Shown one piece after another: positions 8,224 through 15,686 of a stretch of DNA of 64,000 nt. The number at the start of each line of letters is the position of its first letter. The stretch's first letter is position 1. The stretch covers positions 2,170,001 to 2,234,000 of the forward strand of contig OZ244902.1 of the NCBI GenBank assembly GCA_965221635.1. The letters are read 5' to 3'. Position numbers and translations under genes: made by a program. Origin of the DNA: JAAXHB01 sp965221635 (GTDB lineage: Bacteria; Actinomycetota; Acidimicrobiia; Acidimicrobiales; Aldehydirespiratoraceae). Below the pieces are notes generated by a model, which had not been told where the DNA came from, made no database searches, and saw only the letters and a list, made by a program, of their open reading frames with translations.

Positions 8224-9170
8224 ACGTGTTGAGACTTGAGAAATACCACGGTCTGGGAAACGACTTCCTGGTGGTGCTGCTCGCCGATGCCGATGCGCAA
8301 ACCCCCGACGGGACTGCGGCGGATGCCGAGGCGTCCGACGGTTGCCTCGACGCAGCGGATCTGGCTCGTCGGCTGTGTGATCGCCGTCGCGGGGTTGGCG
8401 CCGACGGGTTGATCCTGGCCACGGTGAACCCTCCCACGATGAGGCTGTGGAACTCCGACGGATCAACCGCGGAGGTGTCCGGCAACGGCTTGAGATGCCT
8501 GGCCTACGCATTGGCCCGCCACCAGGGCGCAACCCAAGCCCAGTTCGACATTCTCACAGCCGCCGGACAACGGCGCGCAACCGTGGATGCAGGCACCGCC
8601 ACGGGATCCCATGGCACCGCCGTGGTCACCGCCGAGATGGGCCAACCCAAACTCGGCCCAAGCCGAGCCACATCCGGCAACCCCGATCCAACAGGCGGAT
8701 CCGACGCATCCGGCGACACCGAATCATCCGGGAACCGAGTGTCCATGGTGCTGGAATCCCTGGGGGTGGATGCGCTGCGTCACCAAAGCGTGAACGTGGG
8801 CAACCCTCACATCGTGATCGAGGTTCCCGAACCCGACCTGGTGCCCCTCGCCGAGGCCGGCTCCGCGGTGCAATCGCTGTTCCCCGAAGGCATCAACGTG
8901 CAGTTCGCCGCGCTCACCGGGCCGTCAACCGGCCGCGACGCTGCGGCGCAAGCCGGTCTCGACATTGCCTTGAGGCCCTACGAGCGGGGTGCGGGCGCCA
9001 CCGAGGCGTGCGGCAGCGGCGCAGTGGCCACAGCCGCGGCATTCGCCGACTGGTATCCGGGCTCGGTGGCAGCGAAGGTGCGCATGCCCGGTGGCGACGC
9101 CTTGGTGCAGCTTCAGCCGGTCGTGACCTTGAGCGGCCCGGTTGCCTACGTGGCTGCGGTGCTGGTTTGA
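8220..9170 (+). CDS. dapF: Diaminopimelate epimerase, first catalytic Cys replaced by Ser
   Basis: DapF converts LL-DAP to meso-DAP for lysine and peptidoglycan synthesis. The 316-residue protein starts at GTG 8220 with a GTGA overlap with miaA. It has the N-terminal YHGLGNDF motif and the second catalytic cysteine, C264, in EACGSGAVAT. In the first active-site motif, normally CGNG after a DGS-A segment, this protein reads DGSTAEVSGNGLRC: the catalytic position is Ser87 and the nearest Cys is C93. A low-complexity insertion rich in Gly, Ser, Asp and Pro lies at about residues 141-174. Context (dapC, dapD and dapE 1.7 kb downstream) supports the DAP assignment; catalytic competence is uncertain. 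Confidence 0.85.
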   Translation: MNVLRLEKYHGLGNDFLVVLLADADAQTPDGTAADAEASDGCLDAADLARRLCDRRRGVGADGLILATVNPPTMRLWNSDGSTAEVSGNGLRCLAYALARHQGATQAQFDILTAAGQRRATVDAGTATGSHGTAVVTAEMGQPKLGPSRATSGNPDPTGGSDASGDTESSGNRVSMVLESLGVDALRHQSVNVGNPHIVIEVPEPDLVPLAEAGSAVQSLFPEGINVQFAALTGPSTGRDAAAQAGLDIALRPYERGAGATEACGSGAVATAAAFADWYPGSVAAKVRMPGGDALVQLQPVVTLSGPVAYVAAVLV

Positions 9171-10747
9171 GCCGCGCAGCGACCGAGCCTCGCCCCGACG
9201 GGCCGAACCGGGGCCACGACTCGGGCAAAACCGTCGGCACGGCGAACCCCAACACCGCCGCCACCGCCAACACGGCCAACCCCACCACCGCTGCAAGACC
9301 CGACACCGTCGACCCCGAAGCGGCCACCGATCATGGCCACACCGTCGATCCCGAAGCGGCCGGCGATCACAGCCACACCGTCGACCCCGAGGCGGCCTCC
9401 CACCGGGGTGGGTTCGGGGAGTTCGGCGGCGACGGTGACGGCCTTGGCCTGATCGACCGTTCGTTCAGGGAGCGGATCGTGCTGGTGGGAGTGGCCCGAG
9501 GTGAGGACACCGCCGCGGTGGACGCCTCACTGGACGAACTGAGCGGCCTGGTGAGCACCGCGGGCGCGGATGCGGTGGCCCGTTTGTGTCAGCGCCGCAA
9601 GAGCCCCGACCCGGCAACTTTCGTGGGCAGGGGCAAGGCCCGTGAGATTGGCGACGTTGCCGAACGGGTGGACTGCGACACGGTGGTGTTCGACGACGAG
9701 CTGAGCCCGGCGCAGCAGTTCAACCTGGAACGCCTCGTTGGCCGCACCGCCATCGACCGCACCGCGGTGATTCTCGACATTTTCGCTCAGAACGCCAGCA
9801 CCCCCGAAGGCAAGGCACAAGTTGAGCTGGCGCAACTGCGTTACCGGTTGCCTCGGCTGCGCGGATCGGGTCGGCGGCTGTCGCAGCAAGCCGGCGGTAT
9901 CGGCACTCGCGGCCCGGGCGAGACGCAGCTCGAAACCGACCGGCGCCGTCTCGAGCGGCGGGTTCATCGCCTCGAGGCCGACCTGAAGCGCATCGCCGCG
10001 CATCGTCGCACCCAGTCCAAGGCAAGGCGTCAAAGCAGCCGCCACGCGGTGACGTTGGTGGGTTACACCAACGCCGGCAAATCGGCGCTGCTCAACCGTT
10101 TGACCTCCGCCAACGTGAGAGTTCAAGACCGGTTGTTCGCCACGGTGGATGCCACCACCCGGCGTCTGGTGATGCCCGGCGGCGAAACCGTTCTGCTCAC
10201 CGACACCGTGGGGTTTGTGCGCAAACTGCCCCACCACCTGGTGGAGGCGTTCAAGACCACTCTCGACGTGGTGCGCGACGCCGACCTGCTGTTGCACGTT
10301 GTGGATTCCGCCGGCGCGGACTGTGAGGGCTCCATGGCAGCGGTGCGTGAGGTGCTGGCCGAGATCGGGGCGCAGGACGTGCCCGAGCTTGTGGTGTTCA
10401 ACAAGTGCGACCTTGGCGGCGCCGGGCGTGGCCTGCCCCCGCAAGCACTGGATCACGAGGCGCCGGTGTTCGTGTCTGCCGAAACCGGCGAAGGCATCGA
10501 CGAGCTGCTTGAGGTAATCGGTGACCGCGTTCGGGCGTCCACCAAAGTGGTGGAGTTGATGATTCCCTGGAACCGGGGCGACATCGCAGCCGGCATCCAT
10601 CGTCGTGGCCAAGTGCTGGAACTGGCATCAGAAGAGCAGGGCCAACGATTCCGGGTGCGGCTGTCGCCCGAGGTGATCGGCGAACTACGCGACTATCTCG
10701 CCCAAGGCGACCAGCCTGTGCCCGCGGAGGCGAGTGGTGAGCGGTGA
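9167..10747 (+). CDS. hflX: Ribosome-associated GTPase HflX with repetitive N-terminal extension
   Basis: HflX is a GTPase that splits or rescues stalled ribosomes. The core holds the HflX N-terminal domain (VGRGKAREI, FDDELSPAQQFNLE), the glycine-rich GIGTRGPGETQLE linker, Walker A GYTNAGKS at 299-306, the G3 segment DTVGF and the G4 motif NKCD. The only in-frame start between the dapF stop and the core is TTG 9167, which overlaps the dapF stop as TTGA and gives 526 residues. The first ~100 residues are low-complexity and include three copies of TVDPEAA at a 12-residue period. A GTG near 9478 is possible but would cut into the conserved core. Confidence 0.9.
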   Translation: MSRAATEPRPDGPNRGHDSGKTVGTANPNTAATANTANPTTAARPDTVDPEAATDHGHTVDPEAAGDHSHTVDPEAASHRGGFGEFGGDGDGLGLIDRSFRERIVLVGVARGEDTAAVDASLDELSGLVSTAGADAVARLCQRRKSPDPATFVGRGKAREIGDVAERVDCDTVVFDDELSPAQQFNLERLVGRTAIDRTAVILDIFAQNASTPEGKAQVELAQLRYRLPRLRGSGRRLSQQAGGIGTRGPGETQLETDRRRLERRVHRLEADLKRIAAHRRTQSKARRQSSRHAVTLVGYTNAGKSALLNRLTSANVRVQDRLFATVDATTRRLVMPGGETVLLTDTVGFVRKLPHHLVEAFKTTLDVVRDADLLLHVVDSAGADCEGSMAAVREVLAEIGAQDVPELVVFNKCDLGGAGRGLPPQALDHEAPVFVSAETGEGIDELLEVIGDRVRASTKVVELMIPWNRGDIAAGIHRRGQVLELASEEQGQRFRVRLSPEVIGELRDYLAQGDQPVPAEASGER

Positions 10748-10876
10748 GTTTCGGCGGCCCGCGCGCGGTGAGCGACCGGGCCACGGCCGGCGACCGCTTG
10801 GTGAAACCGTGAGCGTCGTGCGGGCCTTGGGCCCCGGCGACGTTCCACCACGGCGCAAACGAGGGGAGTGGGTGAC

Positions 10877-12049
10877 ATGGCGGTGACCGCTTCACCTGCG
10901 GGTTTCGTGCCGCCTGCCTATCCCTACGAGCGGCTCGACTCCTTGCGAGCCATCGCTGGCGGGCTGCCCGGCGGTGCGGTGGACTGCTCGATCGGCACGC
11001 CCTGTGACCCCCCGCCGACGGCGGTGGTGGAGGCCTTGGGCCGATCCGGGCGAGAACGCGGCTACCCGCCTTCGATAGGCGCCCCCGAGTACCGCCAGGC
11101 CGCGGCCGGGTGGCTCAAGCGGCGCCTCGGCGTGGACGTGGATCCCGATGCGGGTTTGGCGGCCTGCATCGGAACCAAGGAGTTCGTGGTGTCGCTGCCG
11201 CATTACTTGCGGTTGCGCAACCCCGATCGCAACACCGTGCTGTACCCGGCGGTGTCGTACCCGTCCTACGAGATGGGCGCCGTGCTGGCCGGATGCCGGG
11301 CCGTGCCGGTTGGCGTGGATCACCGGTTCCGCATCGACCTGTCCCAAGTGAGCGACGCCGACGCGGCCAGGGCGCTGTGCTTGTGGGTGAACACGCCCGG
11401 CAATCCCGCCGGCGGGCTCGACGACCTGGCCGAGGTGGCGGCCTGGGCACAGCGGCGGGGTGTGCTGGTGGTAAGCGACGAGTGCTACGCCGAGTTCACC
11501 TGGCAAGGCCCACCCAGGAGCATTTTGCAACACAGCACCGACCCCGCCCACCGCGGCGTGCTGGCGCTGCATTCGCTGTCGAAGCGCTCCAACATGGCAG
11601 GAGTGCGAGCAGGGTTTTATGCCGGGGATCACCAGGTGGTTCACTACCTGCGCGAAACACGCAAACACGCCGGGGCGATGGTGCCCGGCCCGGTGCAAGC
11701 CGCGGCGGTGGCCGCCTGGCAAGACCAGCACCACGTTGACGCCCAGCGTGAGCTGTACCGGCAGCGGCTCAACTTGTTGTGCGAGATCGCAGCCGCCTCG
11801 GGAGCAACCGCCGAGTTGCCGGCCGGTGCGTTCTACCTGTGGGTGCCGGCGCCCGACGGTGACGCCTGGGCGTACGCCCGCCGCCTCGCCCGCGACGCCG
11901 GGCTGATAGTGAGCCCAGGCGACTTCTACTGCTCGGACGCCGCCGCGGGGCTCGGCAACGGTGGCGCGGATCCCACGAGTCATGTGCGCATGGCCGCGGT
12001 GCAACCCGAAGAACGCCTGCGCCTCGCACTTCAACGGCTAAGCAGCTGA
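10877..12049 (+). CDS. dapC: Succinyldiaminopimelate transaminase
   Basis: A class I/II PLP aminotransferase of 390 residues. The Schiff-base lysine is K236 in SLSKRSNMAG, and N-T-P-G-N-P and the cofactor-binding arginine motif GVRAGF are present. Neighbouring dapD and dapE strongly suggest the N-succinyl-2-amino-6-ketopimelate aminotransferase step. ATG 10877 is preceded by GAGGGGAG (10861-10868), which favours it over the GTG at 10868 that overlaps the Shine-Dalgarno. About 130 bases separate it from hflX. Confidence 0.88.
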   Translation: MAVTASPAGFVPPAYPYERLDSLRAIAGGLPGGAVDCSIGTPCDPPPTAVVEALGRSGRERGYPPSIGAPEYRQAAAGWLKRRLGVDVDPDAGLAACIGTKEFVVSLPHYLRLRNPDRNTVLYPAVSYPSYEMGAVLAGCRAVPVGVDHRFRIDLSQVSDADAARALCLWVNTPGNPAGGLDDLAEVAAWAQRRGVLVVSDECYAEFTWQGPPRSILQHSTDPAHRGVLALHSLSKRSNMAGVRAGFYAGDHQVVHYLRETRKHAGAMVPGPVQAAAVAAWQDQHHVDAQRELYRQRLNLLCEIAAASGATAELPAGAFYLWVPAPDGDAWAYARRLARDAGLIVSPGDFYCSDAAAGLGNGGADPTSHVRMAAVQPEERLRLALQRLSS

Positions 12050-12174
12050 GAGGTCTCCGGCGCCTGTTGCTGCGCGGCTTGCCCCCGGCCTGGCCCGCAC
12101 CCGGACCGCTGGGCGGCTGAGTTGTGTCCGGGGCTGGCCGGTGACGCACCACCGGCGCTGAACGAACCGGGAAT

Positions 12175-12180
12175 TAGCCT
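12175..12180 (+). promoter_or_regulatory. -10 element of dapD (leaderless)
   Basis: TAGCCT ends 7 bases before ATG 12188. dapD therefore probably has its own promoter inside the dap cluster. Confidence 0.55.
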
Positions 12181-12187
12181 CGGCGCC

Positions 12188-13030
12188 ATGACCAACACTG
12201 CAGATGTGAACCAACTCGCCGCACGCATCAGCGAGCTGTGGGAGGCGCGAGCCGACTTCGACAAGACCGATCCCGAGGTGATCGCCGACATTCACGCCGC
12301 CATCGACGCGCTCGACACCGGTCAGGCCCGAGTGGCCGAGGTGCTCGACAACGGTGAGGTGCAGGTGAACCAGTGGTGCAAGCAGGCCATCTTGTTGTTG
12401 TTCTCAGTGGCTCGCATGTCCACCACCGAGATGGGCCCGTTCGAGTTCACCGACAAGATCCCGCTCAAGTCCAACTACGCCGAAAGAGGCGTGCGGGTGG
12501 TTCCCGGGGGGTCGGCCCGTTGGGGCAGCTACCAGGGGCCGGGCGTGGTGATAATGCCCAGCTACACCAACATTGGCGCGTACGTGGGCGCCAACTCCAT
12601 GGTGGACACGTGGGCCACGGTGGGATCGTGCGCGCAGATCGGCGCCAACGTTCACCTCTCTGGAGGGGTGGGTATCGGCGGGGTGCTCGAACCGCCTCAG
12701 GCCGAGCCGGTGATCGTGGAGGACGACGCCATGATCGGCAGCCGCTGCATCGTGGCCGAAGGCGCCCGGGTGGGCCAGGGTTCGGTGCTCGGCGCCGGGG
12801 CCATCCTCACCGGATCGATCCCCGTGATCGACACCGCCACCGGCGACGAAATCGCACGCGGCGAGGTGCCCTCATGGTGCGTGGCGGTGGCCGGAACGCG
12901 ACCCCGCAAGTTTCCCGGTGGGGACTTCGGCCTGCCCGCGGTGCTGGTGGTTAAACGCCTCACAGAGGGCGAACGCCACGACAAGGCCGCCCTCAACGAC
13001 ATCCTGCGCGGCCACGGCGTCCCCACGTGA
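12188..13030 (+). CDS. dapD: Tetrahydrodipicolinate N-succinyltransferase
   Basis: DapD succinylates tetrahydrodipicolinate, committing to the succinylase branch of DAP/lysine synthesis. The 280 residues show an N-terminal helical domain followed by left-handed beta-helix hexapeptide repeats (GAYVGANSMVDTWATVGSCAQIG, in two parts). Length and sequence resemble the E. coli-type enzyme rather than the ~317-residue DapD of mycobacteria and corynebacteria; this comparison is from memory. ATG 12188 is selected over an upstream in-frame GTG because of the leaderless -10 and because homology begins here. Confidence 0.94.
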   Translation: MTNTADVNQLAARISELWEARADFDKTDPEVIADIHAAIDALDTGQARVAEVLDNGEVQVNQWCKQAILLLFSVARMSTTEMGPFEFTDKIPLKSNYAERGVRVVPGGSARWGSYQGPGVVIMPSYTNIGAYVGANSMVDTWATVGSCAQIGANVHLSGGVGIGGVLEPPQAEPVIVEDDAMIGSRCIVAEGARVGQGSVLGAGAILTGSIPVIDTATGDEIARGEVPSWCVAVAGTRPRKFPGGDFGLPAVLVVKRLTEGERHDKAALNDILRGHGVPT

Positions 13031-13061
13031 CCCCTGCTCACACACGGCGGAAGGCCGCCGC

Positions 13062-14198
13062 GTGGTGATCGGAACGCTGCCGCCACCCGGCGATGTGTTC
13101 GCCCTGGCAGCGGCGCTGGTGGATGTGCCTTCCGAGAGCTTCCAGGAGGCGGCCATCGCGGATCTCATCGAGGCCGAGTTGCGCAGCGGCGCCCTGGACG
13201 TTCACCGGATCGGCGACAACATCGTGGCCCGCACGAACACAGGACGCCCCCGGCGCATCGTGCTCGGTGGTCACACCGACACCGTGCCCGCACAGAACAA
13301 CGCCAAGGCTCGCATCGAGCGCGACGCCGATGGCGAGGTGCTTTGGGGGCTCGGTTCGGTGGACATGAAGGGGGGAGTGGCGGTGCTGTTGGAACTTGCC
13401 CGCACCCTCGGCGCGCAGTGTCCCGATGCGTCCGATGAGCCGATGATCGCCGCCGATGCCACGTTCGTGTTCTACGCCCGCGAAGAGGTGGCGAACCACC
13501 ACAACGGCTTGCACGAGGTGCAAGCGGCCAGGCCCGACCTGCTCGAGGGTGACGTTGCGGTGCTGGCCGAACCCACCGGCGGAGCTGTGGAGGCCGGATG
13601 CCAGGGAACCATGCGCATGGAGGTGGCCCTGGCGGGGGAGCGGGCCCACACCGCCCGGGCCTGGATGGGCCGGAACGCCATTCATCGCCTGGCGCGGCTG
13701 CTTGAGTGCGTGAGCGCGTATGAGCCTCGCCGTGTGGTGGTGGACGGCTGCGAGTACCGCGAGGGCCTGCAGGCGGTGGGCGTGTCCGGTGGTGTGGCCG
13801 GCAACGTGGTGCCCGACGAGGCCACGCTCACCATCAACCACCGATTCGCACCCGACCGCACCCCCGCCCAAGCCGAGCAGCACGTGCGAGCCACCTTGAG
13901 CGACACGGGAGTTCTTGGCGCCGACGACACCTTGGAGATAGTGGACATGGCCCCCGCAGCCGCACCCGGCCTGGGCCATCCGCTCATGTCGCGACTGGTG
14001 ACCCTCAGCGGCAAACCGGTGAGGGCCAAACTCGGCTGGACCGACGTGGCGTTCTTTGCCTCACACGGCGTGCCCGCATCGAACTTCGGCCCCGGCGACC
14101 CCACAATGGCGCACACCGCCGGCGAACACGTTCACCGTCACGAAATCGACGACGTGTACGCCGCCCTCCACGACCTGCTGAGAACCCCCACGACCTGA
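13062..14198 (+). CDS. dapE: Succinyl-diaminopimelate desuccinylase
   Basis: An M20-family metallohydrolase that releases LL-DAP from its succinyl form. The 378-residue protein has H71 and D73 of the GHTDTVP metal motif, the second metal aspartate in SVDMKGG, and catalytic/metal glutamates E141-E142 in YAREEV. GTG 13062 is preceded by GGAAGG at 13049-13054, and the gene starts 31 bases after dapD. With dapC and dapD it completes the succinylase branch; dapF is four genes upstream. Confidence 0.93.
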   Translation: MVIGTLPPPGDVFALAAALVDVPSESFQEAAIADLIEAELRSGALDVHRIGDNIVARTNTGRPRRIVLGGHTDTVPAQNNAKARIERDADGEVLWGLGSVDMKGGVAVLLELARTLGAQCPDASDEPMIAADATFVFYAREEVANHHNGLHEVQAARPDLLEGDVAVLAEPTGGAVEAGCQGTMRMEVALAGERAHTARAWMGRNAIHRLARLLECVSAYEPRRVVVDGCEYREGLQAVGVSGGVAGNVVPDEATLTINHRFAPDRTPAQAEQHVRATLSDTGVLGADDTLEIVDMAPAAAPGLGHPLMSRLVTLSGKPVRAKLGWTDVAFFASHGVPASNFGPGDPTMAHTAGEHVHRHEIDDVYAALHDLLRTPTT

Positions 14199-14219
14199 TC
14201 GAGGACCGGCCGCCGCAAA

Positions 14220-14242
14220 GCCCGCCGAACCGGTCGGCGGGC
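14220..14242. terminator. Bidirectional terminator between dapE and lexA
   Basis: Perfect 9-bp stem GCCCGCCGA / TCGGCGGGC with a 5-base loop ACCGG, placed between the convergent dapE and lexA stop codons. Confidence 0.75.
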
Positions 14243-14258
14243 CCTGCGATCAGCGCGG

Positions 14259-14885
14259 CTAGAGCTTGCGCATCAAGGTGACGACCTTGCCGTAGATGTT
14301 CACCTCGTCGGGCTGGAACCTGAGCGGCTCGATCATCTCGTTGGCCGGTTCGAGCACCAGGTGATCCACGGCGCGCCGCAGGATCTTCACGGTGGCCTCT
14401 TCCCCCGGTATGCCTGCCACCACGATCTCACCGTCGAGCGCGGTTTGCTGATGACGGCACACCACGTAGTCGCCCGGGAGAATGCCGGCGTCGATCATCG
14501 ACTCGCCCCGCACTCGCACCATGAACAGGTCGCCCTCGCCGGTGAGGTCGGCCGGAAGGGGCACCAACTCCTCCACGTTTTGGGCTGCGAGCACGCCGGT
14601 GCCTGCGCCCACGCGCCCAACGAGGGGCACGTGTCGCACCGGACGCCGTGGCATCGCCGCGCCGCTGTTCTCGTCGTAGCAGACCTGGATGGACCGAGGA
14701 CGGGTGGGGTCGAGGCGCACGTATCCGGCGTCCTGGAGCAAGTCCAGGTGAGTCTTCACCGAGGCGGGTGACTTCAGCCCAACCTCTGCGGCGATTTCGC
14801 GCATCGACGGCGGGTACCCGTGCTCTCCCTCATGGGCGATGATCATGTCGAGGATCTGCCTGCGACGTTTGGTGAGTGGCTTCAT
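14259..14885 (-). CDS. lexA: SOS repressor LexA
   Basis: LexA represses DNA-damage genes and self-cleaves when RecA is activated. The 208 residues comprise an N-terminal winged helix-turn-helix (about 1-65, with the typical PPSMREIAAEVGL) and an S24 peptidase domain. The scissile bond is A94-G95, the nucleophile S129 in RGESM and the general base K167 in ATVKIL. ATG 14885 follows GGAGGAG on the minus strand. Its upstream region carries a LexA box and a phased array of DnaA-box-like motifs, so autoregulation and a link to replication initiation are both possible. Confidence 0.97.
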   Translation of the reverse strand: MKPLTKRRRQILDMIIAHEGEHGYPPSMREIAAEVGLKSPASVKTHLDLLQDAGYVRLDPTRPRSIQVCYDENSGAAMPRRPVRHVPLVGRVGAGTGVLAAQNVEELVPLPADLTGEGDLFMVRVRGESMIDAGILPGDYVVCRHQQTALDGEIVVAGIPGEEATVKILRRAVDHLVLEPANEMIEPLRFQPDEVNIYGKVVTLMRKL

Positions 14886-14927
14886 TGTTCTCCTCCGGTT
14901 GGTGTGACCCCCAGTGGGGGGATGGTG

Positions 14928-15031
14928 TGTGGACTTCTGTGGACAGCCGTGGATTCGGCGCCACCGTCAAGCCCGGGCTTGTGGATTGCTGTGGACAGCG
15001 ACATCCGTGTGGTGGACAAATTTGTGGACAA
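14928..15031 (-). promoter_or_regulatory. Helically phased array of seven DnaA-box-like motifs
   Basis: Seven motifs related to TGTGGACAA (reverse of the actinobacterial DnaA box TTGTCCACA) start at 14928, 14938, 14948, 14980, 14990, 15011 and 15023. All have the same orientation. The one at 15023-15031 is perfect; those at 14938, 14990 and 15011 match 8 of 9. Offsets of 0, 10, 20, 52, 62, 83 and 95 bases fit multiples of about 10.5, one face of the helix. The array lies in the lexA leader/promoter region and borders an AT-rich stretch (about 15015-15060). Binding by DnaA is inferred from motif identity only. Confidence 0.55.
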
Positions 15032-15076
15032 GGTTGCAAACAAACATATGTATGCCATAGAGTGTCTTCCAACCTC

Positions 15077-15088
15077 GAACACAAGTTC
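15077..15088. promoter_or_regulatory. LexA (SOS) box between lexA and the LysM gene
   Basis: Perfect GAAC-ACAA-GTTC. It is 24 bases upstream of the LysM start at 15112 and 189 bases from the lexA start on the other strand, so it could control both divergent genes. Confidence 0.87.
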
Positions 15089-15111
15089 ATCGTACAGATG
15101 TTTGGAGCGAG

Positions 15112-15666
15112 ATGCAACCACTCCCACAACCCCGCTGTTTCGCCTCCCCGGCGAGTCCGGTTGCCCCGACCGCGCCCAAGCCGAATCCCTCGATTGGGCG
15201 CCAGGCTCCGCGGCCCCGCGGCCGCATGCCCGCGGTGATCTACAGGCGGAGGCGCTGTGCGGCGCTGGGCACCATGGTGACCGCGCTCGTTGCGTCGCTG
15301 GCGCTGGTGGCCGCTCCGGGTTCGTCACGCGGCGCCTCGACGCCGGCGACCTCAACCTCTGAGGCTCACCCCGGCTCTGGGAGTTCCACAGGAGCGTCTG
15401 GCGCCGGCGATGCGGCCGTGTCGAACACGTCAGCCAACCACACAGGCGCAAACCACGCTGCCGCCGACCATGCGGGTGTCGATCGTCCTCAAGGCTTCTC
15501 ACCCGGCGAAGTGTACATCGTTAAACATCATGACACACTATGGAATATAGCTAAAAGACTCGCACCTGGTCGAGATCCTCGACCTCTGGTGTACGAACTC
15601 ACCGAGCAACTCGGCAACGATCGTTTGCAAGCAGGCCAGCGACTGGATCTGACCCGATGGCAGTGA
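15112..15666 (+). CDS. LysM-domain membrane protein, candidate SOS cell-division inhibitor (YneA/DivS/ChiZ-like)
   Basis: The 184-residue protein has a basic N-terminus, one membrane segment (about 49-68), a low-complexity Ser/Thr/Ala/His linker and a C-terminal LysM domain (about 135-180: YIVKHHDTLWNIAKRL... LQAGQRLDL). A LysM membrane protein beside lexA with a LexA box in front matches Bacillus YneA, Corynebacterium DivS and Mycobacterium Rv2719c/ChiZ, which block division during SOS; that parallel is established knowledge and its application here is inference. ATG 15112 follows GGAG; a later ATG at 15226 would keep the membrane segment and LysM. No hydrolase domain is seen. Confidence 0.75.
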   Translation: MQPLPQPRCFASPASPVAPTAPKPNPSIGRQAPRPRGRMPAVIYRRRRCAALGTMVTALVASLALVAAPGSSRGASTPATSTSEAHPGSGSSTGASGAGDAAVSNTSANHTGANHAAADHAGVDRPQGFSPGEVYIVKHHDTLWNIAKRLAPGRDPRPLVYELTEQLGNDRLQAGQRLDLTRWQ

Positions 15667-15686
15667 CGGTGCCTCGGGTCAGATCC
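15645..15686. terminator. Bidirectional terminator overlapping two stop codons
   Basis: Perfect 13-bp inverted repeat GGATCTGACCCGA (15645-15657) / TCGGGTCAGATCC (15674-15686) with a 16-base loop. The LysM gene's TGA (15664-15666) lies in the loop, and the stop of the opposing RibD-C gene (15679-15681) lies in the right arm. Confidence 0.75.

Noticed and set aside
15041..15054. Second LexA box (AAACATATGTAT) near lexA
   Set aside because: Matches only 6 of the 8 fixed positions of GAAC-N4-GTTC, too weak beside the perfect box at 15077.
14928..15060. Definite chromosomal origin of replication
   Set aside because: DnaA-box-like motifs and an AT-rich stretch are present, but dnaA, dnaN, recF or gyr genes are absent and skew cannot be judged from 64 kb; kept only as one hypothesis.
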